Assembly: GCA_050013235.1 (NCBI GenBank)
Contig: JBEKFQ010000029.1
Location: 1-40,683 of the forward strand
Length of the DNA stretch: 40,683 nucleotides
Origin: RH-AL1 sp050013235
Lineage (GTDB): Bacteria > Pseudomonadota > Alphaproteobacteria > Rhizobiales > Beijerinckiaceae
Direction: 5' to 3'
This document shows, piece after piece, positions 21,245 through 30,400 of the stretch; within the stretch, counting starts at the first letter, position 1; each line of letters starts with the position of its first letter. A model generated the notes under the pieces. The model was not told the DNA's origin, ran no database searches, and saw nothing but the letters and a program-made list of their open reading frames with translations. The position numbers and the translations under genes are program-made.

Positions 21245-24200
21245 GCACGCGAACCACGATGGACGGCAACACGGCCGTCGCGCATGTCGCCTACCGCATC
21301 AACGAGGTCTGCGCGATCTTCCCGATTACACCATCCTCACCCATGGCGGACATGGCCGATCAGTGGATGGCCGACGGCCTCACCAACATCTGGGGCAACA
21401 TCCCGGTCGTGCAAGAGATGCAGGCCGAAGGCGGTGCCGCCGGGGCCGTGCACGGTGCCCTGCAATCGGGCGCGCTGACGACGACCTTCACGGCGTCGCA
21501 GGGCCTCATGCTGATGCTGCCGAACATGTTCAAGATCGCCGGCGAACTCAGCTCGACCGTCTTCCATGTCGCATCTCGCTCCCTGGCGACCTCCGCGCTG
21601 TCGATCTTCGGCGACCACGCGGATGTCATGACGGCGCGCCCCACGGGCTTCGCGCTGTTCTGCTCTGGCTCGGTCCAGGAAGCCCATGACTTTGCTTTGC
21701 TCGCGCAAGTGGCCACGCTCGAATCGCGGATCCCGTTCCTGCATTTCTTCGACGGATTTCGTACATCGCACGAGCTCAACACGCTGGACCTGCTGAGCGA
21801 CGCCGACATCAGGTCGATGATCGACGACGATCTGGTGCGCGCCCACCGTGGGCGAGCCCTGAATCCCGAGCATCCCTTCATTCGCGGCACCGCGCAAAAC
21901 CCGGACACATTTTTCCAGGCACGCGAGGCGGTGACCCCTTATTATGAAAAGGTGCCGGGCCTTCTCGAACAAGCGATGACGCGCTTCGCCGCGATGACCG
22001 GCCGCGCCTATCGCCTGTTCGACTATGAAGGCGATGCGGACGCGAGCCGCGTTTTGATTCTGATGGGCTCCGGCGCGGAGACCGCCCGCGCCGCTGCGGC
22101 TGCCCTGCGGACCGCCGGCGAAAAGGTTGGCGTCATTCAGGTGCGCCTGTATCGCCCCTTCTCGGTGTCCCATTTGCTGGCCGCATTGCCCGCCTCCGTC
22201 CAAGGAATTGCGGTTTTGGACAGGACGAAGGAGGCCGGCGCGACAGGCGAGCCTTTGTTCCAGGACGTGGTGACAGCCCTTGCCGGCGCGGTCTCTCGCG
22301 GCGAGCGCGCAACGATGCCTCGCGTGATCGGCGGCCGGTACGGCCTGTCTTCAAAGGATTTCACCCCGGCGATGGCCAAGGCCGCCTTCGACGAACTCAA
22401 AGCGAGCAAGCCACGGACGAGCTTCACGCTCGGAATCAACGACGACATCAGCCACTCGAGTTTAACGATCGACGAAAGCTTCATGATCGAGAAGGACGAT
22501 GTCACCCGTGCCGTCTTCTACGGCCTCGGCGCGGACGGAACAGTCGGCGCCAACAAAAACAGCGTGAAGATCATCGCCGAGGACGCGGGTCTCTATGCCC
22601 AGGGCTATTTCGTTTACGACTCGCACAAATCCGGGGCCCAGACGATCTCGCATCTGCGCTTTGGTCCCGAACCAATCCGCGCGCCTTATCTTATCGCTCA
22701 GGCCAGCTTCGTCGCCTGTCACCAGTTCGTGGCCCTTGCACGCCAGGATCTGCTGCGCGTGGCGGCACCGGGCGCCACGGTGCTGCTGAACGCGCCCTAT
22801 TCCGCGACGGAGGTATGGGATCGTCTGCTGCGCCCAGTTCAGCAGACGATTATCGACAAGAAACTCCGTTTGTTCGTCATCGACGCATCGGCGGTCGCCC
22901 GTGAGGTTGGCCTTGGAGAGCGGACCAACACCATCCTCCAAACATGCTTCTTCGCTATTTCGGGTGTTCTGCCCCATGACGCGGCGATCGCCCATATTAA
23001 GGGCGCCATCCGCAAGACGTACGGTAGTAAAGGTCAATCCGTCGTCGACAAGAATTTCGCCGCGGTCGACGGCACCCTGGCGCGGCTGTGCGAAATCAAG
23101 GTTCCGGTGGCCGTCGCCAGCCAGACCGCGATGCCGCCGCTGGTCCCGGCGAATGCGCCGGACTTCGTGCATGCCGTGACGGCCCGCATCTTCGCGGGCG
23201 CGGGCGACGACATCCCCGTCAGCCTGATACCGGCCGATGGCACCTTTCCTTCCGGCACGTCCGCGTTCGAAAAGCGCAACGTTTCCGATATTGTTCCGGC
23301 GTGGCGGGGAGATCTCTGCGTGCAATGCGGCCAATGCAGCTTCGTCTGCCCGCACAGCGTCATCCGCGCGAAATACTATCACGAAGAGAAATTGGCGGGC
23401 GCCCCGTCTGGCTTCCAATCCGCTCCGGTGAACGCGCGTGGTTATCCCGAGGCTCGCTTCACGTTGCAATTCTACGTCGAGGACTGCACCGGATGTGGCC
23501 TATGCGTCGAGGCTTGCCCGGCGATCAGTCCCCGCGAGGCCGGGGTAAAGGCCATCAACATGGCCGAAAAGTTCCCGATGCTCGAGGAACAGCGGGCCAA
23601 TATCGCATTCTTCGAGACCCTCCCGGTGAACGATCGCGCCCGGGTGGACTTCGCGGACGTCCGCGGCGTGCAATTTCTGGAGCCCCTGTTCGAGTTCTCT
23701 GGCGCCTGCGGCGGCTGCGGCGAAACACCTTATCTCAAGCTGCTCAGCCAGTTGTTCGGCGACCGTCTGCAAATCGCCAATGCCACCGGCTGTTCTTCCA
23801 TCTATGGCGGCAATCTGCCGGTCACCCCATGGACCAAGGACGCCGAAGGACGCGGGCCTGCCTGGTCGAATTCGCTGTTCGAGGACAATGCCGAGTTCGG
23901 CCTCGGCTTCCGGCTCGCCGCCGACAAGCACCTTTCGCTTGCCCTGACACTGCTGGCCGGCTTGGCGGACAAGGTGGGGCCAGATCTCGCCGAGGCGATC
24001 GCCAAGGCCCCCCAGATCAAGGAATCCGACATTCGCGCGCAACGGATCCGCGTCGCGCAATTGAAAACACGGCTGCTCGCCATCAAGGAACCGCTCGCGC
24101 TCGATCTGTTGTCGGTGGTCGACCATCTGGTCCGACGCAGCATCTGGATCGTAGGGGGTGACGGCTGGGCCTATGATATTGGCTACGGCGGCCTTGATCA

Positions 24201-24813
24201 CGTGATCGCCACCGGTCGCGATGTCAACGTGCTGGTGCTCGACACAGAGGTCTATTCCAACACCGGGGGGCAGGCTTCGAAAGCGACGCCACTCGGGGCC
24301 GTGGCCAAGTTCGCCGCCTCGGGCAAACGGACCGCCCGCAAGGACATGGCCCTGCAGGCGATCGCCTACGGCAACGTCTATGTCGCGCAAGTCGCGATGG
24401 GCGCCAATCCGCAACATACGCTGCAAGCCTTCCGCGAGGCCGAGGCTTACGAGGGGCCCTCGCTTATTCTCGCCTACAGTCATTGCATCGCGCACGGCAT
24501 CGACATGCGCTTCGGCATGAAGCAGCAAGACCTGGCGGCAGCCAGCGGATACTGGCCGCTGTTCCGGTTCAATCCCATGATGCGCACGGTCGGCGAGAAC
24601 CCGTTCCGGCTCGACTCGCCGCGTCCGCGAATTCCGCTGAAGGCATACGCCTATAACGAACTCCGCTACAGCTCCCTTGCGCAAACGCGCCCCGCCGACG
24701 CGGAGACATTGTTGAAAATGGCGCAGGCGGCGGTGATCGAGAAATACCGCCAATACGAGGATCTCGCGAGTCGCGATGGCAGCCGCTTCCACCCTGGCGC
24801 GCCACAGTCCTAG
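21241..24813 (+). CDS. nifJ: Pyruvate:ferredoxin (flavodoxin) oxidoreductase
   Basis: A 1190-residue single-chain enzyme that converts pyruvate and CoA to acetyl-CoA and CO2 with reduction of ferredoxin or flavodoxin. Domains in order: N-terminal (TMDGNTAVAHVAYR, FPITPSSPMAD), gamma-like domain (GADGTVGANKNSVKII, about 423), ferredoxin domain with two clusters (CVQCGQCSFVCPHSV near 696 and CTGCGLCVEACP near 750), and the thiamine diphosphate domain (CGGCGETPYLKLL near 824, GGDGWAYDIGYGGLDHV near 972, NTGGQASKATPLG). Length and all cysteines fit the NifJ family. The start overlaps the GltD-like stop by ATGA. The enzyme is oxygen-sensitive in most bacteria, which fits control by the FixJ-like and FNR-like signals upstream. 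Confidence 0.95.
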   Translation: MSTRTTMDGNTAVAHVAYRINEVCAIFPITPSSPMADMADQWMADGLTNIWGNIPVVQEMQAEGGAAGAVHGALQSGALTTTFTASQGLMLMLPNMFKIAGELSSTVFHVASRSLATSALSIFGDHADVMTARPTGFALFCSGSVQEAHDFALLAQVATLESRIPFLHFFDGFRTSHELNTLDLLSDADIRSMIDDDLVRAHRGRALNPEHPFIRGTAQNPDTFFQAREAVTPYYEKVPGLLEQAMTRFAAMTGRAYRLFDYEGDADASRVLILMGSGAETARAAAAALRTAGEKVGVIQVRLYRPFSVSHLLAALPASVQGIAVLDRTKEAGATGEPLFQDVVTALAGAVSRGERATMPRVIGGRYGLSSKDFTPAMAKAAFDELKASKPRTSFTLGINDDISHSSLTIDESFMIEKDDVTRAVFYGLGADGTVGANKNSVKIIAEDAGLYAQGYFVYDSHKSGAQTISHLRFGPEPIRAPYLIAQASFVACHQFVALARQDLLRVAAPGATVLLNAPYSATEVWDRLLRPVQQTIIDKKLRLFVIDASAVAREVGLGERTNTILQTCFFAISGVLPHDAAIAHIKGAIRKTYGSKGQSVVDKNFAAVDGTLARLCEIKVPVAVASQTAMPPLVPANAPDFVHAVTARIFAGAGDDIPVSLIPADGTFPSGTSAFEKRNVSDIVPAWRGDLCVQCGQCSFVCPHSVIRAKYYHEEKLAGAPSGFQSAPVNARGYPEARFTLQFYVEDCTGCGLCVEACPAISPREAGVKAINMAEKFPMLEEQRANIAFFETLPVNDRARVDFADVRGVQFLEPLFEFSGACGGCGETPYLKLLSQLFGDRLQIANATGCSSIYGGNLPVTPWTKDAEGRGPAWSNSLFEDNAEFGLGFRLAADKHLSLALTLLAGLADKVGPDLAEAIAKAPQIKESDIRAQRIRVAQLKTRLLAIKEPLALDLLSVVDHLVRRSIWIVGGDGWAYDIGYGGLDHVIATGRDVNVLVLDTEVYSNTGGQASKATPLGAVAKFAASGKRTARKDMALQAIAYGNVYVAQVAMGANPQHTLQAFREAEAYEGPSLILAYSHCIAHGIDMRFGMKQQDLAAASGYWPLFRFNPMMRTVGENPFRLDSPRPRIPLKAYAYNELRYSSLAQTRPADAETLLKMAQAAVIEKYRQYEDLASRDGSRFHPGAPQS

Positions 24814-24822
24814 GAGCTAATC

Positions 24823-25821
24823 ATGCCGTTGGACACCAAATATCTCGGCCTTGCGTTGAAGAACCCGCTAGTTGCCTCGGCGTCGCCGTTGAACAGCAAA
24901 ATCGACAATCTCCGCCGTCTCGAAGACGCTGGCGCCGCCGCGATCGTTCTGCCATCCTTGTTCGAGGAGCAGATCGAGGCCGACGCCGAAATGCATCATT
25001 CACGCATGCACGTATATGCCGAGAGTTCGCCCGAAGCATTGTCCTACTTTCCCGCCGCGGCAAGCGGCCCCTATGGTGTTGGCCCAGAGCGCTATCTCGA
25101 CCTGGTCCGCCGCGGGTCGGAGGCCGTCGCCATCCCGGTCATCGCAAGTCTGAACGGATCCTCCAAGGCGGGCTGGATCGAATACGCGAAGCTGATCGAA
25201 GAGGCAGGCGCGGCGGCGCTGGAACTCAATATGTATCATATCCCAACCAGCCTGTCGGAATCCGGCCGCGACGTGGAGACCCGTTATATCGAGATCGTAA
25301 AAGCCGTCTGCGGCTCGGTCACCCTCCCCGTCTCGGTTAAATTGACCGCCTATCTCAGTTCCATCGGTCATTTCGCGGCGACACTCGTGGAGAACGGCGC
25401 CGCCGGTGTCGTGCTGTTCAATCGCCTCCTGGAGCCCGACATCGATCTGGACAGATTGAGTCTGACGAACATACTCGAACTCAGCGAGCCAGCGGAAATG
25501 CGCCTGCCGCTTCTTTGGATCGCGATCCTAGCCGGGCGCATTCCCGCATCGCTAGCCGCATCCACCGGCGTGGCGACGTCGAACGACGTCGTCAAATGCC
25601 TTCTTGCCGGCGCCGACGTGGTCATGACGACCTCCGCCTTGCTACGCCACGACATCGCCTATATGGCCAAGCTCGTCCAAGGCCTACGCACCTGGATGGA
25701 CGAGCGCGAAATCGCGTCTCTCGCCGATATGCGCGGCATGTTGAGCTGGCAACGCAGCCGCGACCCAGGAGCATATACACGCGCGAATTATTTGCGGATC
25801 CTCGAACGATACGCAACGTAA
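24823..25821 (+). CDS. Dihydroorotate-dehydrogenase-like flavoprotein
   Basis: A 332-residue FMN-type TIM-barrel protein of the DHODH-like group. Markers: opening LDTKYLGLALKNPLVASASP, PVIASLNGSSKAGWIEYAKL, IEEAGAAALELNMYHIP, LPVSVKLTAYLSSIGHFAAT (with the FMN-binding Lys) and LAASTGVATSNDVVKCLLAG ADVVMTTSALL. It starts 9 nt after the nifJ stop with AGGAG overlapping that stop. DHODH-like proteins that sit next to NifJ and GltD-like genes are, to my knowledge, distinct from pyrimidine-making PyrD, because pyrD is usually elsewhere. The substrate is unknown; it probably works with the same ferredoxin/flavin electron module. Confidence 0.85.
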   Translation: MPLDTKYLGLALKNPLVASASPLNSKIDNLRRLEDAGAAAIVLPSLFEEQIEADAEMHHSRMHVYAESSPEALSYFPAAASGPYGVGPERYLDLVRRGSEAVAIPVIASLNGSSKAGWIEYAKLIEEAGAAALELNMYHIPTSLSESGRDVETRYIEIVKAVCGSVTLPVSVKLTAYLSSIGHFAATLVENGAAGVVLFNRLLEPDIDLDRLSLTNILELSEPAEMRLPLLWIAILAGRIPASLAASTGVATSNDVVKCLLAGADVVMTTSALLRHDIAYMAKLVQGLRTWMDEREIASLADMRGMLSWQRSRDPGAYTRANYLRILERYAT

Positions 25822-26100
25822 CCTCGCGAGTAAAAGCCATTTGTTTAAAAGCAAGACTCCCGCTTTGTCGCGATATTCTCCGTATCGTGCGGTTCCATGC
25901 GTCAATTCGTCCGCGCCGCGACCGGCCGGAAGCGCCAGAGAGCGAGCCTCGAGAACAAGCCCCCGGCAACCACGATTTCCGATGATGATGGCACGCCCGG
26001 CATAGGACTTTTGGCGCCATGTTTCGTAGCGGACGCTGACCGTCGTAAATGCGACGCAAGATAGTATGCGGCCGGGTGAGCCGCTACGTCGAACGAAGTT
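25822..26100. other. Convergent intergenic region with a long stem-loop
   Basis: CGTAGCGG at 26025-26032 pairs with CCGCTACG at 26081-26088, and between them CGTCG-TAAATG-CGACG (26041-26056) can form an inner stem. This may terminate both the DHODH-like operon and the convergent alcohol dehydrogenase. No gene is visible in this stretch. Confidence 0.35.
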
Positions 26101-27138
26101 TCAAGCTTCAATGATGACCTTGAGGGCGCCGCTGTTCCCCGCATGCGCAAATGTCTCATAAGCATCCATGATGCGATCGAGCTTGAAGTGGTGTGTAATT
26201 AGAAGTTTTGCATCGATCTTTTTAGACTTGAGCACATTGAGCAGCATCGGCGTGCTGACGGTGTCGACGAGCCTCGTCGTGATCGTAATGTTCTTGTCCC
26301 ATAGGAGTTCAAGGTGAAGTGGCGCTTGTTTGCCATGTACGCCAATGTTGGCGATCGTGCCTCCGGGCGCCACGAGCTTTTGACAAAGTTCAAATGTCGC
26401 GGGAAAGCCGACGGCCTCGATAGCGGTATCGACTCCGGCCCCGCCCGTCAGTTCCATCACAGCCTCGACCGCATCTCGCTTTACGCTGTTGATGCATGAA
26501 GTCGCACCGAATTTTTTCGCAATAGCGAGCCGCTTATCGTCGAGATCAATCATGATGATTTTGGCAGGTGCGTAGAATTGAGCGGTCAGAAGGGCGGCCA
26601 AACCAATCGGACCCGAGCCCACGATGGCCACGGTACTGCCGGGTTCGACCTTCCCGTTGAGGACACCACATTCGAAGCCCGTCGGCAGAATGTCGCTGAG
26701 CATCACCAACGCTTCTTCATCCATGCCTTCCGGTATGGGATAGAGGCTCGTGTCCGCATAGGGTATACGGACATATTCGGCTTGCGTGCCGTCGATCTTA
26801 TTGCCGAGGATCCATCCGCCCGTCGTGCAATGGGAATACATACGCTTCCGGCAATAAGCGCATTTTCCGCAAGAGCTGATACAGGAAATCAAGACGTGAT
26901 CGCCCGGCTTGAACGCCGTGACCGCCGGCCCTACCTGCTCGATGACGCCGACGCCTTCATGCCCGAGGATCCTCCCAGGCTGGCAGGTCGCGACATCGCC
27001 CTTCAAAATATGCAAATCAGTGCCGCAGATCGTCGTTTTGGAGACTTTAACGATGGCGTCGGACGGGGCCGTGATCTCCGGCTTTGCATGATCCTCGAAT
27101 GATTTCTTTCCCGGGCCGTGATAAACGAGTGCTTTCAT
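26101..27138 (-). CDS. Zinc-dependent alcohol dehydrogenase (medium chain)
   Basis: A 345-residue NAD(P)-linked zinc dehydrogenase. Visible marks: ICGTDLHILKGD (catalytic zinc Cys), GHEGVGVIEQVG (catalytic His and Glu), CGKCAYCRKRMYSHC (four structural-zinc Cys, about 93-107), the nucleotide fold GSGPIGLAALLTAQF, and MIDLDDKRLAIA, where Asp after the second strand favours NAD over NADP. The best fit is the group of broad-substrate primary/secondary alcohol dehydrogenases; the substrate is not readable. AAGGAG is about 9 nt before the ATG. A FixJ-like box in the correct orientation is 132 bp upstream, so a role in reoxidising NADH when oxygen is short is a reasonable inference. Confidence 0.85.
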   Translation of the reverse strand: MKALVYHGPGKKSFEDHAKPEITAPSDAIVKVSKTTICGTDLHILKGDVATCQPGRILGHEGVGVIEQVGPAVTAFKPGDHVLISCISSCGKCAYCRKRMYSHCTTGGWILGNKIDGTQAEYVRIPYADTSLYPIPEGMDEEALVMLSDILPTGFECGVLNGKVEPGSTVAIVGSGPIGLAALLTAQFYAPAKIIMIDLDDKRLAIAKKFGATSCINSVKRDAVEAVMELTGGAGVDTAIEAVGFPATFELCQKLVAPGGTIANIGVHGKQAPLHLELLWDKNITITTRLVDTVSTPMLLNVLKSKKIDAKLLITHHFKLDRIMDAYETFAHAGNSGALKVIIEA

Positions 27139-27472
27139 GAATGAATACTCCTTCTGTCAAAAATTTGTACGCAAAGCCAGCCGGCCAAACCTTGACGTTA
27201 GGGCGTAACCGGACCCCAGCGTTATGAGAATTCAATGTGGAACATACCGCAGGGATCATCTAGGTCTAGGCTCGGAATATACTCGACAGTGAAAATCCAG
27301 CTTGGCCATTGGCGCGGTTTCAAACGGCAGGATCTTGCATTCGAGATGCGCCTTGTAGCCCTAATGGATCGGGCATTTGCCGAGGCGAACATAATACATG
27401 GCGGTTGTAAAACGCTCGTGATAGAAGGATTATGCGCTATCCGCAGGACGGCCAATCTTTGAGGCTATTGCA
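27139..27472. other. Divergent promoter region between adh and the hybrid kinase
   Basis: The gap of 334 bp holds a FixJ-like box on the minus strand. A plus-strand frame at 27235-27462 (75 codons) would overlap that box, has no clear ribosome site and no recognisable domain, so I do not call it a gene. Confidence 0.45.
27271..27285 (-). promoter_or_regulatory. FixJ-like box, degenerate (CGAGTATATTCCGAG)
   Basis: The minus strand reads CGAGTATATTCCGAG, 12 of 14 fixed positions of the motif. It lies 133 bp before the alcohol dehydrogenase start and about 190 bp before the divergent hybrid kinase, so it might serve both. Confidence 0.55.
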
Positions 27473-30400
27473 ATGACTGGAAGCCGTTCGCTCGAAGCTA
27501 AAACGGGCGGCCGCGCACTGGGGTACAAACGTGGATTCACGGCAACCAACGTGCCTCCGCTGGCCAGTAGCTATCCAATAATCGGGATTGGCGCCTCTTC
27601 TGGCGGTCTCGAAGCGTGTAAGAAGCTGTTGGATTCATGGCCTGCCGGAAGTGGCATAGCGCTGATCCTCGTCCTCCATTTGGACCCGGCGCATGAGAGT
27701 ATGATGGCGAGTCTATTGGCGAGCCATACCGCCATGACCGTTCACGAAGCGGCCGATGGCATGGGGATCGAACCCGAGCATCTCTATGTAATTCCGCCGG
27801 GATCCTATCTGTCCGTCGATAATGATACTTTGCGTCTTTCGCAACCGCGAGAGCGTCACGGCGCGCGGATGCCCTTCGACTTTCTACTCAAGTCAATGGC
27901 GGAAGATTGCGGGTATCGCGCGGCTTGCATCGTCCTTTCAGGCGCTGGCGCCGATGGAAGCCTCGGTCTCAAAGCGCTCAAGGCCGCGGGCGGTTTCGTG
28001 ATTGCGCAAGACCCTGTCGAGGCCGCGTTCGACGCCATGCCGCGAAATGCGATTCTGACAGGTATGGTCGATGCGATCCTTCAGACATCCGCCATGCAAG
28101 GCGCCCTCGTCGAGCGCTACCTGCACAATACGAACCGCCCGGCGAATCAGGGGTTGGGCTCGCAACTGCTCGAAGTTCCGCTGCTTGCACAGATCATCGA
28201 ACTTCTCCGGCGCAAGACCGCCCATGACTTCATGCTTTACAAGCCAGGAACCCTACACAGGCGCGTTCAACGGCGCATGGCCATGCTTTCAATCGATAGC
28301 AACGACATCGGCCGCTATTTCGACATTCTTCAGGAGAATGCGGCTGAGCGTGATCGCCTCGCGACGGACCTCCTTATCAACGTGACCAGCTTCTTCCGGG
28401 ACCAACTCGTCTTCGAGTATCTGGCGAATACGACCATTCCCAAACTCCTCCGCGATCACTCCCCCGGTCAAGCGCTACGCATCTGGATCGCCGGTTGCAG
28501 CATTGGGGAAGAGACTTACTCCCTCGTCATGCTCTTGCTGGAAGAAATCTCAATCACAAAGAGCAGCGTTAGGCTTCAAATTTTTGCATCCGATGCCGAT
28601 CCAGAGGCCGTCGCACGCGCGCGGGAAGGCTTTTACCCCTGTTCGATCTCAGCGGAGGTTTCGCCCGCGCGTCTCGATCGCTTCTTCACAAGGGAGGAAC
28701 ACGGTTATCGCGTCCGGCCAGAGTTGCGCTCCTCTGTTGTCTTTACGGTTCAAGACGTGCTTTCGGATCCGCCTTTTGCGCGTCTCGATATGATCTCCTG
28801 CCGGAATCTTCTGATTTATTTCGGTTCGGAGGCGCAAGAAAAAGTGATTGCGCTGTTTCACTTTGCACTTCGCGAAGGAGGAATTCTCCTTCTTGGAAGC
28901 GCGGAAACAGCTAGTGTGATGGACGGACGATTTGAGGTCGTTGCCAAAGCAGAACGCATTTACCAGGCACTTGGATCCGCCCGCTCCGGCGATTTTCCAT
29001 TTTCACTCAGCATCGGCGAAACGGCGCGAAATCAAGGACGGCCAGAGACGAGGCAGCCTCTCTCGCGTCAATCAATTCTCGCCGATCTATGCCGACGGCT
29101 TGTTTTGGACGCCTATGCTCCCGCCTCGGTTTTAATCAACAAGAAATACGAATGCCTCTATTTTCTTGGACCAACCGATAAATATCTCAAAGTGGCGCCT
29201 GGTATTCCCGTCAACGATCTTTTTGCCATGGCCCGCGATGGCGCGCGGACGAAGCTCCGCACAGTGATTCAGGAAGCCTGCCGTGCTAATATAAAAGTGG
29301 TTGTTCCCGGTGGACGGATGACCCGCGACGACGGGGCTGTACTGGCCTTCAGCATCAGCGTCCAACCCGTCCAGAGCGATGGAAAAGAGCTTTTTTTGGT
29401 TTGCTTTTCCGACGAACCGTTAAGTGAAAAAAATCCGGATACTTTCTTTGATCAAGCAGATGCTCCCCGGATCATCGAGTTGGAGCGGGAGCTCGACGTC
29501 ACCCGGAACGAACTCCAAAGCGCGATCCGCAACCTCGAGATTTCAAACGAAGACCAAAAGGCCATCAACGAGGAAGCTCTATCGATCAACGAGGAATATC
29601 AGTCTGCCAACGAAGAGCTTCTGACGTCAAAGGAGGAATTGCAGTCGCTCAACGAAGAGCTGACAGCATTAAACAGCCAGCTTCAGGAGGCACTGGAGCG
29701 GCAGAGAACGACTTCGAACGATCTTCAGAACGTCTTGTATAGCACTGACGTCGCAACACTTTTCCTCGACAGAAACCTCAACATTCGTTTTTTCACACCC
29801 GCGACGAAGTCGCTCTTCAACGTGATTTCCAGCGATGTCGGCAGGCCATTGGCTGACCTCAATTCCCTTTCGGCGGATAAAGCCTTGCCAGCCGACGCCA
29901 GTTCGGTGCTTAAAAGTTTTAACCCAATCGATCGGGAAATCGAAACGGCGAGCGGCGTCTGGTTCTTGCGCCGGATCCTGCCTTATCGCGCGCATGACGG
30001 CAGCGTGGAAGGCGTTGTCATCACCTTTACCGATATCACCGAGCGCAAACAGATTTCGAAAGCCCTAGAGTCCGCTAAGCACGAGGCGGAGCTGGCGACG
30101 ATTGCGAAATCCCGTTTTCTCGCCACTGCTAGCCATGATTTGCGTCAGCCTCTCCAAGCACTCGCCTTGTTGCAGGGGCTTTTGCTCAGAAACGTCGAGG
30201 GACAAAAGGCAAAGGACCTCGTGACGCGCCTGGACGAAACGTTGGGTGCCATGACAGGCATGCTAAACACGTTGCTCGATATCAATCAAATCGAAGCAGG
30301 CACCGTGCGCGCGAACCTGATCGATTTTCCCGTCGGCGCTTTGCTCGAACGTTTAAAGGACGAGTATAAGTATCTCGCTCTTGCTAAAAACCTGACTTTG

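Noticed and set aside
23500..24792. Long open frame on the minus strand inside nifJ (430 codons)
   Set aside because: It is antisense to a well-conserved enzyme, has no recognisable domain and no ribosome site, and is explained by high GC in codon third positions.
27235..27462. Plus-strand frame of 75 codons between adh and the hybrid kinase
   Set aside because: No ribosome site, no family, and it overlaps the FixJ-like box in the divergent promoter region.
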